Source of the DNA: Gnetum montanum
Lineage: Eukaryota > Streptophyta > Gnetopsida > Gnetales > Gnetaceae
Assembly (NCBI GenBank): GCA_015680685.1
Contig: MNCI01018132.1
Location: 176,574-240,573, forward strand
DNA length: 64,000 nt
Direction: 5' to 3'
A model generated the notes under the pieces. That model worked only from the letters and a program-made list of their open reading frames with translations, did not search any database and had not been told where the DNA came from. Below, in pieces: positions 33,853-45,512 of this stretch. The position numbers and the translations under genes are program-made. Every line of letters starts with the position of its first letter. The first letter of the stretch is position 1.

Positions 33853-34677
33853 TTACAATTGTTTCTTGATGGCCTTTACGTTCAGTGATGCATAAGGGCA
33901 GGGAGATTTATGATCTGACTCCTCCATACCATCTTCCCGAAATGGTAGGTCAGCCCAGGCTAGGCTGTCATCATTCATTTTGGTTTGTTCGGGAGTTCAA
34001 ACACAAGTTTGATCTTCGGGCATCTTGATCTCCGAACCCCATTCCTCCTCTATGTTGTTGACAGTCCTAAGAGTTATTTCATCACCATGTATTACTACTT
34101 CTCCCCCTACGTAAGGGATATGTATCTCTTGATGTATTGGTGATAAAACTGCCCTCAGTTGGGCTAGCTAGGACCTCCCTAGGATCAGGTTGAAACCAGG
34201 CATCTCCTCGACAACGAGAAATGTGGCTTCTATTGGGAATTGATCTCCTGCCACAAATTCGATACGCACTGTCCCCTTGACTTGCACCCGCATCCCATTG
34301 AACTAATTTAGGCATGATGTCGTTGTAGAACTGATCTGGTCGACCAGGCCCAACTTATCCACTATAGGATAAGGGATGACATTTGCAGCTGCGCCATAGT
34401 CAACGTGCACCCTCCGGATCTAGTATTAACCAACTTGAATGGTTATAAACATGGGTTCTGTCATTACTTGACCTTTCTTTGGATCATCTTTGATGGATTT
34501 ATCATGAAAGGTCAGAGGGGTTGGTTTAGGTTGCCCAGCAGTGGGAGGAAGCATGATAGCATTTATCACTTCCTCTTCTGTAGGTAAGCTTTCATCCACT
34601 GGTATGGATGTCAGCATACGAAGCATAGCCTCATGGTGCTTTTGGGATGTCATAAGCAGGTCATAGAGGCTCAACAT
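33853..34677 (-). pseudogene. Element A aspartic protease
   Basis: This is the aspartic protease of element A, which would cleave its polyprotein. The active-site block reads VHVDYGAAANVIP near 34,415-34,380, where the usual D-[ST]-G is D-Y-G. A later FNLILGRS block near 34,190-34,165 matches the conserved second half of the fold (LG.[PS]WL). Three or four stops break the frame. It ends with TAA at 33,853. It is preceded by a linker rich in Pro and Glu that joins it to gag. C1 has a homologue with the same neighbours. Confidence 0.75.
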
Positions 34678-37617
34678 TGTGTTCTTCTATTTCAGAGCCT
34701 GCTTGACTTGCGTGAATGCATCGAGGAGGTCCCATTCTTGGCTGGGTTGTTTATTCCCTCTGTCTTCTTCCATTTTCCCTAAGAGACGAATCTCCCAAGG
34801 TGGAATAGCGTCAGTCAGAGGGTTGTGTTTCTTCCTGCTGAGAGGAGATGACTGTGTTTCTATACCCTTGTCTTGCCCAGAAGGCATAGGCGCAGGGATA
34901 GAGGCCAAGGGCCTAGGCTTAGGGAAGCCTAGCGTAGTATGGTTCTTGGTGGCATTGACTGATGCGTCTCTTTCCCTTTTTTTATTTGATAGTGATGGCT
35001 AGAATCTTGCCCTTGCATAAAAGGAGCAGCTGGTGTTTTTGGTACCCTAAGGATAAAAGGTTCCTTAGGGGTAGGCGCGGACATGGCCGTAGCTTTACTG
35101 TTAGCACGAGGCTAAGTTAAAGCTGGAGAGGACGCTCGGATAACAAGGGTGGCCTCGGGATGTCACTAGCTATCGATGAAGAGCTTTCCCCCTGGGTTGA
35201 AGTAGTAGGTACGCATAAAACGAAGGGCTATTTAGGCGGTACCTTCCCTTCACTATCCGTACTTATCACGTTGATTGTGTATGGTGCGTTATTTTCATTT
35301 AATGGGTCCTTGTACACATGCAATGCCTGGTTTTTAGGACGTGTTGGACTACTTCCATCTAGTTTAAGAGAACCATCATCGATCATGCGTTGAATGTCAT
35401 CTTTCAATGCCCAACAGTAATCAGTGTCGTGACCACACAATTGATGATAGTCACAGAAATAGTCTAGCCTAAAAGACCTCGGCACTGGTGGTTCTTTTCG
35501 CAGGGCTAAAGAAGGATTCTTCAGTAGTTCACAATGATGCCTGTGACACTGGAGAGCTTCTTTGGATACCTTCTTATTCTGAATGTATCCTACCCCTAAC
35601 AATTGTTTCAACAGTTCCGAATTTTTTATAGGCAGGGTTGTATACTTTGAGCAATCTTTACGTTCAAAGTTTGGCTTTGGCTGGGGGGGCTTTTCAGGGG
35701 TAGATGTGTCTTGGCTGGTGCTACTTGCACTAGCCATAGTCTCGGGAGATATCATGGATGGCTTCTTGTTCTTGTTCTTAGCACCTTTAGCCAACGCAGC
35801 TACCGTCGTCGTTGTTGCTTTACCTTTGTCCTTACCCTTGTTGTTAGCACTTTTATAGGCCACGTACACCAGGTCTTTGCTAGCCTCTGCTGCATCTTGG
35901 ATGCTCTTAGTCTGGGCAAAATCCTAACTTAAATAGTGAGGGGCAAGGTAATACAGCTTAGACTTGATGAAGTCATTAACTGCTCCTTTGAAGATGGCCA
36001 ACAAATGGGCTTCCGTGATAGGCTCACGAATTTCATTCAAAGTAGTGCTCCATTACTTATAAACTTTTGGATTGGCTCAAGCGGGTTCTGTTTTACTCCC
36101 ATAAGCTGGTCCAGCGTGATCTCCTACTTTAAGTTGTACTTAAAGCGAGTCACGAATTACGTTAGGAGCTCTTCCAAGGTTGAGATGGAAGAGTGAGGGA
36201 GCGCTTGATACTAGTCCAAAGCTTTTCCTACTAGAGACATTGCAAAGACATGGATGATCATATGAGTCCATTACTATAACAACAAGGATTCAGACTTGAA
36301 GGTAACTAGGTGAGCATTGGGATCTCCTTCCCCATTATATTTAGTAAAATGGGGTAACGACATCCCCAAGGGCAACGACAGCATAGGAACTGCTGGACTG
36401 ATGGGATCGTCCTGATAGAAATCTATGATTTGTATGGTCTCAGAACCAGCAGCTTTAAGGTGCTTAACCTCCTCAGTGAGGGTTTGAATAAGTAAAAAGT
36501 CTTGATCTAGGCTGGTTGATGGGGAAGTTTATGCTGGAGGAGCTGGGGGTTGAACTGAGAAGGTAGTGCCATGCAGTGGAAATGGAGCGATGGCTTGGTC
36601 GATAGGTGGTATGACGGGGGCTACCCCTACGGATGGGGTTGCCTATGGAAGCAACCACCCACCAGGCTAAGCAAAGGGAATGGCCACCCCCGGATGTGTA
36701 GGATAGAGATTGTGAGGATATTGTGAGACATGCATCGTGGGTGCAGCTAAGGGTTGCACATTGTATAATGTGGACTAATTATGTAAAATAGGCGGGATCC
36801 ACTTACCAGCCATAGGCTATTGAACGGATTGCTGCGATTGAATAGTGGGTTGCCTTGCAGGGGGTGGCAACGAAAAGGTTTGCACCAAATTTTGTGCCGG
36901 GCAAATTATAGGCATGGTATGGGGTTGCACTTGGGGGATGTAATAGGATGCGGTGGACGCAGGTACCACCGACAGAATACTGATTACACGTGGTGATGAG
37001 ACTGGTCCCATGTTGTTTTGGGATGGTATTTGTACCTGCAGGACTAATGATTGCGTAGTGACCTGCGAGATGACAGGAATATGGGCTTGAGTGGTCATGG
37101 TTGGATTAAGATGGGCGGCTTCTCCTACAAGAGGAAACAAGGGATTTATGTACGTATGGGGACTAAGAGTATGATACGAATGTTCAGACTGGGCTGCGAG
37201 TTCATCTTCCTCCTCCTCCCCATTTTGAGGTTCTAGCATGGGCCACGTAGCCTAACTTCTAGCCATAACTAGTTGGGTCAGGATTTCATGATAATGCTCA
37301 GTTAGGGGGATAATGTCGTAAGTGGTAGGGGTGAAATCTTCACCCCTTCTATGGATTAGCTCAAAATTTCATTTCGCTTCGATCTCGGCTTGGCTAAGAG
37401 CAAGCTTTGCTTGGATCTTGATGCAAATAAAATTATATTCCTCAAGGGTCATGATGGTGAATATGGGATCTTTGCCCTGCAATCTTAACGAATGACACGA
37501 TGGTCCCTGAGGTCCTATAACAACAGAAGCTAGTCCGGTGGTGGCAATGGGATTCACAGATGTGGCACCTGAGTCAGTGGTAATCATGGCGGCTGTGGTT
37601 GTGTATGCAAAATACAT
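34678..37617 (-). pseudogene. Element A gag
   Basis: This is the capsid/nucleocapsid polyprotein of element A. It starts at ATG 37,617 and runs through a Pro/Gln-rich N-terminal region (37,239-36,817). The retrotransposon gag domain follows at about 36,340-36,000 (GEGDPNAHLVTF, then RFKYNLK). Next is a Lys-rich region (about 35,840-35,750). A zinc knuckle at about 35,455-35,410 has the order C-x2-H-x4-H-x4-C (in FCDYHQLCGHDTDYC), the Tat form that differs from the classical CCHC knuckle. Frames are broken by stops; the best run is 213 codons (35,869-35,228). Confidence 0.85.
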
Positions 37618-37872
37618 TGGTCAAATAGATTAACGACAATAAGTGACTAGATTTAAAAGGTGACGAACAACGAAGATTGCGTTTAGGCTTTCTACCCTGT
37701 AGGATTCCAAAGGAATCGTTACAGTGACTGATCTACACCACACGATTTTTTGTAAACTTCCCTAGAGGTATTATGTTTATGTTTTTAGAGACGCGGGTAT
37801 AGATCGCTTATAGGGCTACCCATAAAATACAGATTGAAGCTTTAAACAACCCTCCTTCTTGTGCTAGAAAAC
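37618..37872 (-). other. A 5' leader
   Basis: A 255-bp untranslated leader between the 5' LTR and the gag start. I could not find a clear tRNA primer site directly inside the LTR; the first bases (minus strand GTTTTCTAGCACAAG) do not start with the usual TGG. Confidence 0.5.
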
Positions 37873-39441
37873 TGTAACAATGGAAAACGTCGGCTGCTAG
37901 AAAATGTCGAATGAAACCCGTGTACACAATCTTAACCACGGATCCATGCAAGGGCTGTGCTAGAGAAAACGAATCCGCAGTGCCCTGAACGGTCTTGTCG
38001 ATCAGATAGGGACTTACTCAATCAGTAAATTGATGAGTATGATAGATATTTTGTGGAACAATCTAATTCAATGAATTACAAAAGGAGAAGAAAATGATGT
38101 AGATAAATTGCAATAATGACAATATTATCACGACAAGGAGAATCAGATTTAAGAAAATTGCGCAATCCCAAGATCTGCGCTTTGACCCAAAAAATTGAGT
38201 ATATTGTATACAAATTTCCAATGGGAAAACTCTAATTATCTTGTGCGAAACATACACAAAATAACAAGAAAACTATTTAGCGAGTACAGAATGGAGTTCG
38301 ATCTACCTTCATAAGCCAAAGATGGGATGCAAGGAAGGTCAAGCCTGAATGTCTAGCGATCAACTGTTTCTGATTGATAGATCTTGCCAACTGCACCAGA
38401 TGATCTCTTGATCTTTGATCCGTTCCCTCTGCCTTCGGTAGTCTCTACTCAAGTTGCCAACGATCGCCAATGGAGAGAATTGTATTTTTCACCAAAGGAC
38501 TGATCACTCCTACTATCAATGCTCAAAGATGTCTTTTGTCTCTGCTAAAAGATGATGCTGCCAAAATTTGAAGATGCTCCTTGTTTCTTCGTCAACTGAA
38601 GTATTTATAAGTTCGACAACATGTGGAGAAGGCATGGCCTTGATGACACGTGTCTCGAACCTTCAAAATACTGTTGACTTGGTAAACTTTATGTTGAAAT
38701 TGGTCATGTCGCGTCACATTTTCGGAAAGGGGGAAAAAGTACATTGTCAGCCACTTCCGCTAAAGCTTCTTCATGATTACGCACAATACGCTCATCAACA
38801 TATTGTGCGTGTGGATAATAGGTGCATGTCTGGTGGGCTACATTACGCTTGTTCATGCTACGTCATGTGGGAGAGCATAATAAAACATGAAAATAGTTGA
38901 TTCAAGCTGTTTTACGCTTATTTGCACCGTAATGCGTAATAGAGCATAAAATGGTCAACTTTACAATAAATTTATGCTTGCTTATGCTGCATAGCGTAAT
39001 GAGCATAAAGCGACCAACCTGCAAAAAAGGGAAGAAGTCCATCTACTGTGCTTCTTTTGACTTTAACTTTGCCTTTCTTGAAGCTCATTACGCTGCTCTG
39101 TGTAAGGGAGCGTAAACTCGGTCTTGAACAAAAGCTTTAGCAAAATATGCGAGAAGTCTTAAACTTCAAACTTCGTCAAAATTTCCGAAGTAAGTTACTT
39201 TCTACTACCGGGCTACGTTAACGGGCTATGTTAAACAGAGTTACACTAAGCGACACTACACTATGTTGCGTAATGTAGTGTAAAGAGAGAAAAAAAAATA
39301 AGGTTAAAATCTGCAGGAAACCTGGATACTTGATGCTGCGCGCCTCTTTGCCCTGCTCTGTCTTCTGGATTTTTATTGCGAACCTTTGCCCGAATTGTGA
39401 ATCTTTGCCTGAGGCTGATTCGTAATTTCTACGGTGTTTCA
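37873..39441 (-). repeat. A 5' LTR (right copy)
   Basis: This 1,569-bp LTR is the partner of 21,951-23,511. Compared with that copy it has lost more CpG (for example GCGTAA to GCATAA), and it has a few small insertions and deletions. Confidence 0.9.
38602..38609 (-). promoter_or_regulatory. TATA box of A right (5') LTR
   Basis: TATAAATA on the minus strand. As this is the 5' LTR, this would have been the promoter of the genomic RNA of element A. Confidence 0.65.
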
Positions 39442-39694
39442 TTTGGATTTTGTATATCCTTTCCAGTAAGTATATTTTTCTTGAACTCATGTTCCAAGTC
39501 AATCATCCTTTTTGGAACAAAATTAGCTTTGAAGTTTGATGATGTTTTAGGTATCACTTGACCCTCAAATTCTTGTTTGTTTTTCATAAATCTTAGTACT
39601 TGATCATCATCTTCAAATACTTGTAAATGTCTTATATTATCTAGTACTGATGGCTAATGTTCTTCTTCAATCATTACATCTAATTTTCTATTAT
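39442..39694 (-). pseudogene. Element B linker between archaeal-type RNase H and RT
   Basis: Open, coding-like sequence on the minus strand. It ends GKDIQNPN at the insertion point of A and continues at 21,950 into the RT of B. It has no domain I recognise. Confidence 0.6.
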
Positions 39695-40084
39695 TTACAT
39701 ATCCAATGCTAAAGTTGCCTTTGTGAGATCATCTACTATAAGATTCTCTACTCTGTTTATATGCTCTATTTGGAAATGTTGAAATTGATCTAACATCTTA
39801 CAAGAAAGTTGTTTATAAGGTCTTAAGAATGAGCTCTTTACTACATAGTTACCCTTTACTTGTTCACAAACTAATCTTGAGTCTCCTTTTATAGTGATTA
39901 CTCTGATCTTTTTGTCTAGAGATATTCTTAAACCAATACATAAAGCTTCATACTTAGCTTTGTTATTAGTACAAGGGAAAGATAGATGAATTTCTTTGAG
40001 AATTTCAGGTGAATCTTTTATTAATATAACTATACTGCCTCTTGCACCTTTTTAATTACATGAACCATCAAAGTATAACTCCCA
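39695..40084 (-). pseudogene. Element B archaeal-type RNase H, placed before RT
   Basis: This RNase H domain directly follows the protease. It starts WELYFDGSCN (first catalytic Asp), then NNKAKYEAL (Glu), IKGDSRLV (Asp) and NLIVDDLTKA (last acidic block), so all four catalytic positions are present. One stop lies just after the first block. The sequence is the archaeal/plant-like type found in Tat elements. Here it lies between protease and reverse transcriptase, while the gypsy-type RNase H is in its normal place after the RT (20,568-21,014). In element A the archaeal-type domain comes after the gypsy-type one. Confidence 0.8.
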
Positions 40085-40780
40085 TTTATCCTCATTCTTT
40101 GATTGTTCTTTTTCAGAACTATAATTTTCTTGGAGTGTACAAATTCTATTTTCAACACCTTCTTTTTCAACCATTTTACTTTTTCCATTTGAAGTAATGT
40201 TATCAATCATCAAAGGTTCACTATAGATGTATATTTGATTAGGTTCTCCTTTCCAAGGTAGCCACATGTGAGAATAATCTGTTGATATGTAACCTGAGAA
40301 ATTCTTGCTCCAACTTCTACTCAATAAGAAACTATGAAAATCTGGTATATCTACAACTTGAATAGTTACTCTACTTCTGACATGGGGTTCAGAAGCAATT
40401 TCCAATAGGACATTTGGTAATTGATCCACAATATTCACTCTACTTTTATCCACTTGAACAATCTTTTTATTTGATTTTTCAGGAATCAAACCAAGTTTCT
40501 TACATATATAAAATGGCATTATAGTAGACATAGCTCCAGAATCAATCAAACAATTATATAAGTATTTATAATTTAATTTCATTATCAAAAGAAAAGGAGG
40601 AGCTTCCTTATCATACAAGGTCTTTAATTTCTCATCATTATTAGACACATAACTTAACTCTAATTCTCTAGCTCTCCTTTTACCTTTAATGAACTCTAAA
40701 GCCTTTCTTTGTTGATCTCCTATTTGAAGCAACTGATAAAAGCTAATATTGGCCTTGACATGTTTAAGGTCTTCAATCAA
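40085..40780 (-). pseudogene. Element B aspartic protease
   Basis: A continuous frame of 232 codons before the RNase H. The active site is CLIDSGAMSTIMP, with D-S-G-A at residues 80-83. FLLSRSW near residue 155 corresponds to the second conserved strand. The catalytic triad is intact, and the frame runs on without a stop into the RNase H start. The start at Met 40,780 is only the first Met of the open run; it must be processed from a polyprotein. Confidence 0.85.
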
Positions 40781-41115
40781 ATCATACTCTCCATCACCAA
40801 TAAAGCTTGATTTCTTTATCCATTTATTAAAAGACTAATTTGGAGTGCTTTGCTCTACTTGATTGTCTTTACCTATATTCTTATCTCTTCTATTTGGCTC
40901 AAAAGATTTTCTCTTAGTAGATGGATTAGTAATAACATTTTGAGGTTTAGAAATAGTTAATCTTTCTTTTGATTGGAGACTATATCCATTTTCCTCATTA
41001 TTATTACATTCTTCATCTAAAGACATATCTTCTTCAGAACTTGATAGACAAGAAGTATCGCCAGATCCATTGCTAGAAGATTTGCTTGCATAATGAACAC
41101 TAGATAACTCATTAT
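40781..41115 (-). pseudogene. Element B gag remnant
   Basis: This is a Ser/Glu/Asn-rich stretch (DTSCLSSSEEDMSLDEECNN) upstream of the protease, with one stop between. It is probably the C-terminal end of gag or a linker. The capsid and nucleocapsid parts are missing: the sequence reaches a single n at 41,116 and then a doubtful filled piece. Confidence 0.5.
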
Positions 41116-41297
41116 NTAGAGTCTGGTACATGATACTTTACGCAGCAATAGTTAATATCCATGTTACCAAGGAAGAAAAGCCTTGGCAAGAGTAGAAAAG
41201 CCTTGACACGGTATTTTACGCATCAAAATAGAAAAGCCAAAATAGTAGAAAAGCCTTGGCAAGAGTTAATATCAAGGAAGAAAGGAAAAATAGAAAN
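41116..41297. other. Doubtful 180-bp piece between single n characters
   Basis: Single n bases at 41,116 and 41,297 bracket a piece with repeated GAAAAGCCTTGGCAAGAG and TAATATC segments. On its left is B coding sequence and on its right the middle of the B LTR. The gag of B and about 1 kb of its 5' LTR (R and U5) should be here. It is best read as an assembly patch that hides several kilobases. Confidence 0.65.
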
Positions 41298-43757
41298 TCT
41301 AAGCATGATATTATCTAAACCACTAGCTAAAAAATTTAAACAAAAAAAAAAATAGACATAGCTCACAAGACTATGACAAAGAGGCTGAAATGTTGTCTTT
41401 AGCAAGTCATCTTACAAGTAATCTTTCACAATCTCTTCTTTTCAATCCTCCTCCAAGACCCAGAGTGAGACCTAAAGTGAGACCCCGAGTGTGAGACACC
41501 TTTCCTTCATACCCTTGAAGCCCTTTTATAGGGTCTCATAGGTAGTTAGGTATTACAAAATATCTTGGGTAACTTCTCTCCCAAGTAAGGAAATTATAAC
41601 TTGCCCAATAATTTAGGAGATCTTACTTGCCCAACAAGCTATGAAGTTATAACTTATACATGAAGTTAGGAGAAAATCATGCTAACATTGGCATGTGTCT
41701 TTTTCAGAATTTAAAATTAGCTACAATTATCATGAAATTTTACTTAACTATAATCTTCCATAGGAATAAAATGCATACTAACTAAATGTCCTCTTTATAT
41801 AGGACATTACACAAATATCCCAAAAATTTCTTTTCTCTTTTTCAATAATAATAATAATTTTATCAAAGATGAGCTTTTTGCACAAAGAATTAGCCATTTC
41901 TTGGTCATCAACATAACCCAAGGAATCCCTTTTATAGAGCTAGTGATAAGATACCATCTGATTGTAAGGCATTAAAAATTCTATGGAAATTTTCCCTTAG
42001 TTATTTTCTTTGGGCCAAAGATAGAAGCCACCATTCTCACCAGTTATGCCTAGAAGACATAGATTTAGCAACAAATTGACTCTTAGAGTTACCTTTTCGT
42101 GGAGCTGGAGGACATTGGTCATCCCAACATGCTGTTCCACTGCACCTACAACTACCCTTGGGACTAGTTTTGGCCATGGAATCTTTTTAATTTGCTAGAA
42201 TTGATTTTCCTATTCTTTGATAGATTTTATTTTCACAACCTCAACATATATGTTAATCACTGATAGTGATAAAATTAATCCTTTTTACCATATATTTCTC
42301 TAGGCATTAGGCGTCATCATGCAGGTGGGACAGGTGCCAGATCAAGGGTTTGTGAACTGTCACATTGTGAGGGATGAGGGTAATCCGGTGATTCATAGCC
42401 GTAGCAGGCTCCATCACTATCATTTTCATAACTAATGTTATGGATAGCCACCCACATGCTACCACATCGTCTACCTCATATGCTTGTTATCTTTGCACTC
42501 CGTTGGTGTTTTTCTATCCACCACTGTAATGATCCGCCATCCTTGGAGCTTGGCTAGTTTGTGAACTTCTTTAGTTGGGGGAATTGAAACTACAACAACC
42601 ATAAATTTCTCAACCATAACTATGTTGTATATGGATTTATCCTTCTTGGCTTCACCTGTGAAGATCCATGGATGATTGCCATCCAAAACTGGATCTCAAC
42701 TCTATTTTCATGGATTTGACTTTCCCCATTTTCAGCCCATTGTTCTTCAGCGATTCCAGAGACTAGAGACCATTACTGGTGCATTCTTGGCTTTAGCTGC
42801 ATTCTTCGATTTCACGCGTTGATCATTACTAGAAACATAAATTGTGCATTTGATGCACCTGTTCTACAGAGAATCTTCCCAACTGTAGGGATACATGTCT
42901 TCATCTTCAGGTAGATCGCGCATCAAACAGAATTGACACCTTACTCCTGCTTAATTTGGGGCCAAGAAAAGGAAAAAATGAATGACTGTGGAGTCTGAAA
43001 GTAGCAACCTACAACTCTAATCATAACCTCCCACTCACAACGGTAAACGCCAAGGTCCTTGGAATTGCTGTCGTAGGATTACCTATGGTCAGCATTGAAG
43101 CTAGCCATTAAGGCATCAGCTTCTTGGTGACCCTGATGTGCGTGATGCCCTTGAAACCCTTGCCATTGCTACATCTTGCTGCCATTATTTATCTTTGCGG
43201 TTCCAGTTGGTAGCTATTTCTTTCCGTGGGGATTCCTGAAATATTTTAGCATCCTCCAAGAATGAACATGTTGGTCTTCCATGGTAGTGACATAGGTCTA
43301 TAGCCCACGACCTGGACATTGGCCGAGGTGGTGAAACCCTGATTTTTTATGCCACCGCAGATTAAAACCTTGCCACCATTATTTGATTTTTGTTTTTTAT
43401 TTACTTAATTGTAAGATTTTTAGGCCTCTTCTATTTTTCATTTGGACATGGGTTATGTATATTAGATGTATGAAAGGTGTTGAAACTGGGCCTAGTGTGA
43501 TTCCTGCCTGCTCTGGAATAGGCCTTTGAAATTCATGGCAGACCTTGAAACACCATTTCAACCGCATACCTAAATACTTCTTTGGTATAATGGATATAAA
43601 AGCCTTTCTCTAACCATTTTCTTTTTTTATTAAATTCGATGCTATTTCTCTTTTTCTACAAACTGAACTTCTTGCCACTTCTCCAACTGCAAAAACCTTC
43701 CTTTAATTAATTTCATCATGCCAACCTATTCCATGAAATGGAAAAAATGTGCCAACA
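41298..43757 (-). repeat. B 5' LTR (right copy), truncated at its left end
   Basis: It aligns with 15,729-18,179. It ends GCCAACA like the left copy and is followed by D1 sequence. The TATA box is at 41,524-41,530. The R/U5 part left of the TATA box is missing beyond 41,298. Confidence 0.8.
41524..41530 (-). promoter_or_regulatory. TATA box of B right (5') LTR
   Basis: TATAAAA on the minus strand, in sequence identical to the left LTR. Confidence 0.6.
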
Positions 43758-45512
43758 CACATAATGATCGAATTTATTGGAACTCATATGGTTCCTAGTG
43801 ATGGTGGTTCCTCCATTGGTCTCTTCCTTTGTCCTATGCATCAAGCTTCTGAGATTGATACCATTGAAAAAGCACCTAATGTTTCTTCTCTTCTATTCGA
43901 GAATTATGAGCTATCCATGTTGATGATCCAATGTTGATGGAGTTGGCACTTCCCATGGATACAGTAGCTATGAGAACACGTGATTGGCCTTGACATGCCA
44001 TTCCACAAAGAGCTACTATTCCTCTCCATAAGCTCAGGCCCTAACCTCTCCACCTTGTACTTGGCTATATTTTGCAATGCCAGGAGTTCCTTCATGGATG
44101 CTGAATGATTATGCCTCTTTCTCTACATGTTCTACATGAGGTCCTTGGCTTTTGCCTCCCCCTGGGCATTTAGTTCCACCTTGAGAAGGTCCTCCTTATT
44201 GTCCTCTTTTAGGGGCCATCTATAATCATACAAAGATTAATTTTTAGTAAGGTTATTGAAATAAGTTCACTTATTTCATACCTTACTTAGTACTTTTAGT
44301 AAATGTTGAATTATTTGCATAGTGTGATTCTAGAGTTAGAAAAAAAATTTCAAGGAAGTTTCCCTAAAATTTTAATGTTGAACCTAGTTTGTTTAGGTGA
44401 CACATAAAAGGACATGTAATGGTTTTAAGGAATGTTTGATAAAATGATGACAAAGGAAAGAATAGATTTGACAATGAAGTACTTGGAGTGTATAAGATAA
44501 TGTGGTGATGTGAAAAAAGTACAAAATACAAAATTCACGCAAGTGGGTCATCCCCAAAGCAAGTTTCAACCTATAATGCCCTTGTGTAACCACACCTTAA
44601 AATGTTTGTAGGTACTAGAAGGATTAAATGTAATCTATACCGATGCAACAAAGCACACACATGTTGAAACCAATGTAATGAGGTATGAATTCTTATATGA
44701 CACAAGACACAAGTCAAAAATTCTTAGATAGTGAGATGAGATGAATCATAGAAGGGATTGCAAAGATCAGGACATGAGGTAACTGATCCAGGGCATGATG
44801 AATCTTGAGTGTAGGGAATGATTAATGTGTCATTAGCTCGTCACTCCAAAATCAAGACCAAGTCCATTCCTTTAATTAGTGACATCGCATTATTTCATCC
44901 CATGAGGAACAACCATAAGAGTACCATGACAACAAGGTGTGCAATCACTTGGCATTTCATTCAAGGGAGGAGTGATTTTAGAATTTCCTTGTGGCACTAC
45001 TATCTTGATATTTTCCTCTCTTTTTCTTTCTTTCTTGGTGTTATTGTTTTTTTAGTGTGTTTATTACTCTTACTCCCATTTTTCATTAGATATACAAGGA
45101 TCTTGGTACAACTAGGCTACATGATAGCTCCTATAGATGTCACCCAAGATAACCCACAAGTCCCCTTGATGTCACACCCTGGCCATTCCCTCTTAGTCCA
45201 TCATTTTTTTCTTTGGGCATAATGAGCATAAAATTACTTTAAGTTTTAATGATGTAAAAAATATCATTGTACCTAGAGTAGAACCTCTTATTAATAGAAT
45301 GGGTGGGTGGATGTGATGGGCTTGTTGTCCAAGTAATTATTCACCTAATACTTGATAACAAAGAACAATACCTCAACCAATGAGTCACATGAGTGTTTTA
45401 TTTATAGATGAGATTACATATAAAATGATAAAATAATAAATAAATAAAAGGATGAAAAATTGGAAATCAAAAATAAAAAATTTGTAAAATTAAAGAAAAG
45501 GAAAAATATTTA
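43758..45512 (-). other. D1 3' internal region, mostly non-coding
   Basis: A minus-strand stretch at 44,220-43,758 is loosely coding-like (includes a 63-codon frame 44,095-43,904) but is unrecognised. The rest is AT-rich. Around 45,440-45,560 the DNA resembles D2 at 50,090-50,230 (shared GAAATCAAAAA and TCC.CCACAACT segments), which is the region downstream of integrase in D2. This suggests D1 lost protease, RT and integrase by an internal deletion. Confidence 0.5.

Larger units (their letters stand above)
21951..39441 (-). mobile_element. Element A: 17.5 kb Tat-type element with an antisense spliced gene
   Basis: LTRs lie at 21,951-23,511 and 37,873-39,441, both TGTAAC...GTTTCA on the plus strand. 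Minus-strand order is 5' LTR, leader, gag, protease, antisense gene (plus strand), RT, gypsy RNase H, archaeal-type RNase H, integrase, tandem array, antisense coding-like stretch, polypurine tract, 3' LTR. The dual RNase H and the FSWSYEDM block mark the Tat lineage. Flanks TCTAG and TTTGG could be a mutated 5-bp duplication (two transitions). The flanking B reading frame joins across the insertion. LTRs differ by about 10 % over 650 compared bases, nearly all transitions. Confidence 0.9.
14747..43757 (-). mobile_element. Element B: long-LTR gypsy element with archaeal-type RNase H before RT
   Basis: B is on the minus strand, inserted in D1. Its right LTR ends GCCAACA at 43,757 and its left LTR ends at 18,179 with the same bases. 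The left LTR probably starts at TGGAGACC (14,747); no clean target duplication is visible (CACAAT on the left, CACATA on the right). Internal order is gag remnant, protease, archaeal-type RNase H, reverse transcriptase, gypsy RNase H, integrase, a small extra frame, polypurine tract. Element A interrupts it between the RNase H and the reverse transcriptase. A 498-base gap cuts the integrase, and a doubtful filled piece (41,116-41,297) cuts the 5' end. Confidence 0.8.

Noticed and set aside
21951-39441. Firm target-site duplication for element A
   Set aside because: Flanks TCTAG and TTTGG agree at only three of five bases. I use the rejoining B reading frame as evidence of insertion instead.
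14747-43757. LTRs of host element B younger than those of A nested inside it
   Set aside because: A first stretch around the B TATA box gave about 6 % against 10 % for A, but a second stretch gave about 13 %. The sampling does not support an age inversion.
44818-45222. 134-codon plus-strand frame with a hydrophobic segment
   Set aside because: It is antisense to the D1 3' region, has no match in D2, and the hydrophobic run comes from a T-rich stretch. It is likely a chance frame.
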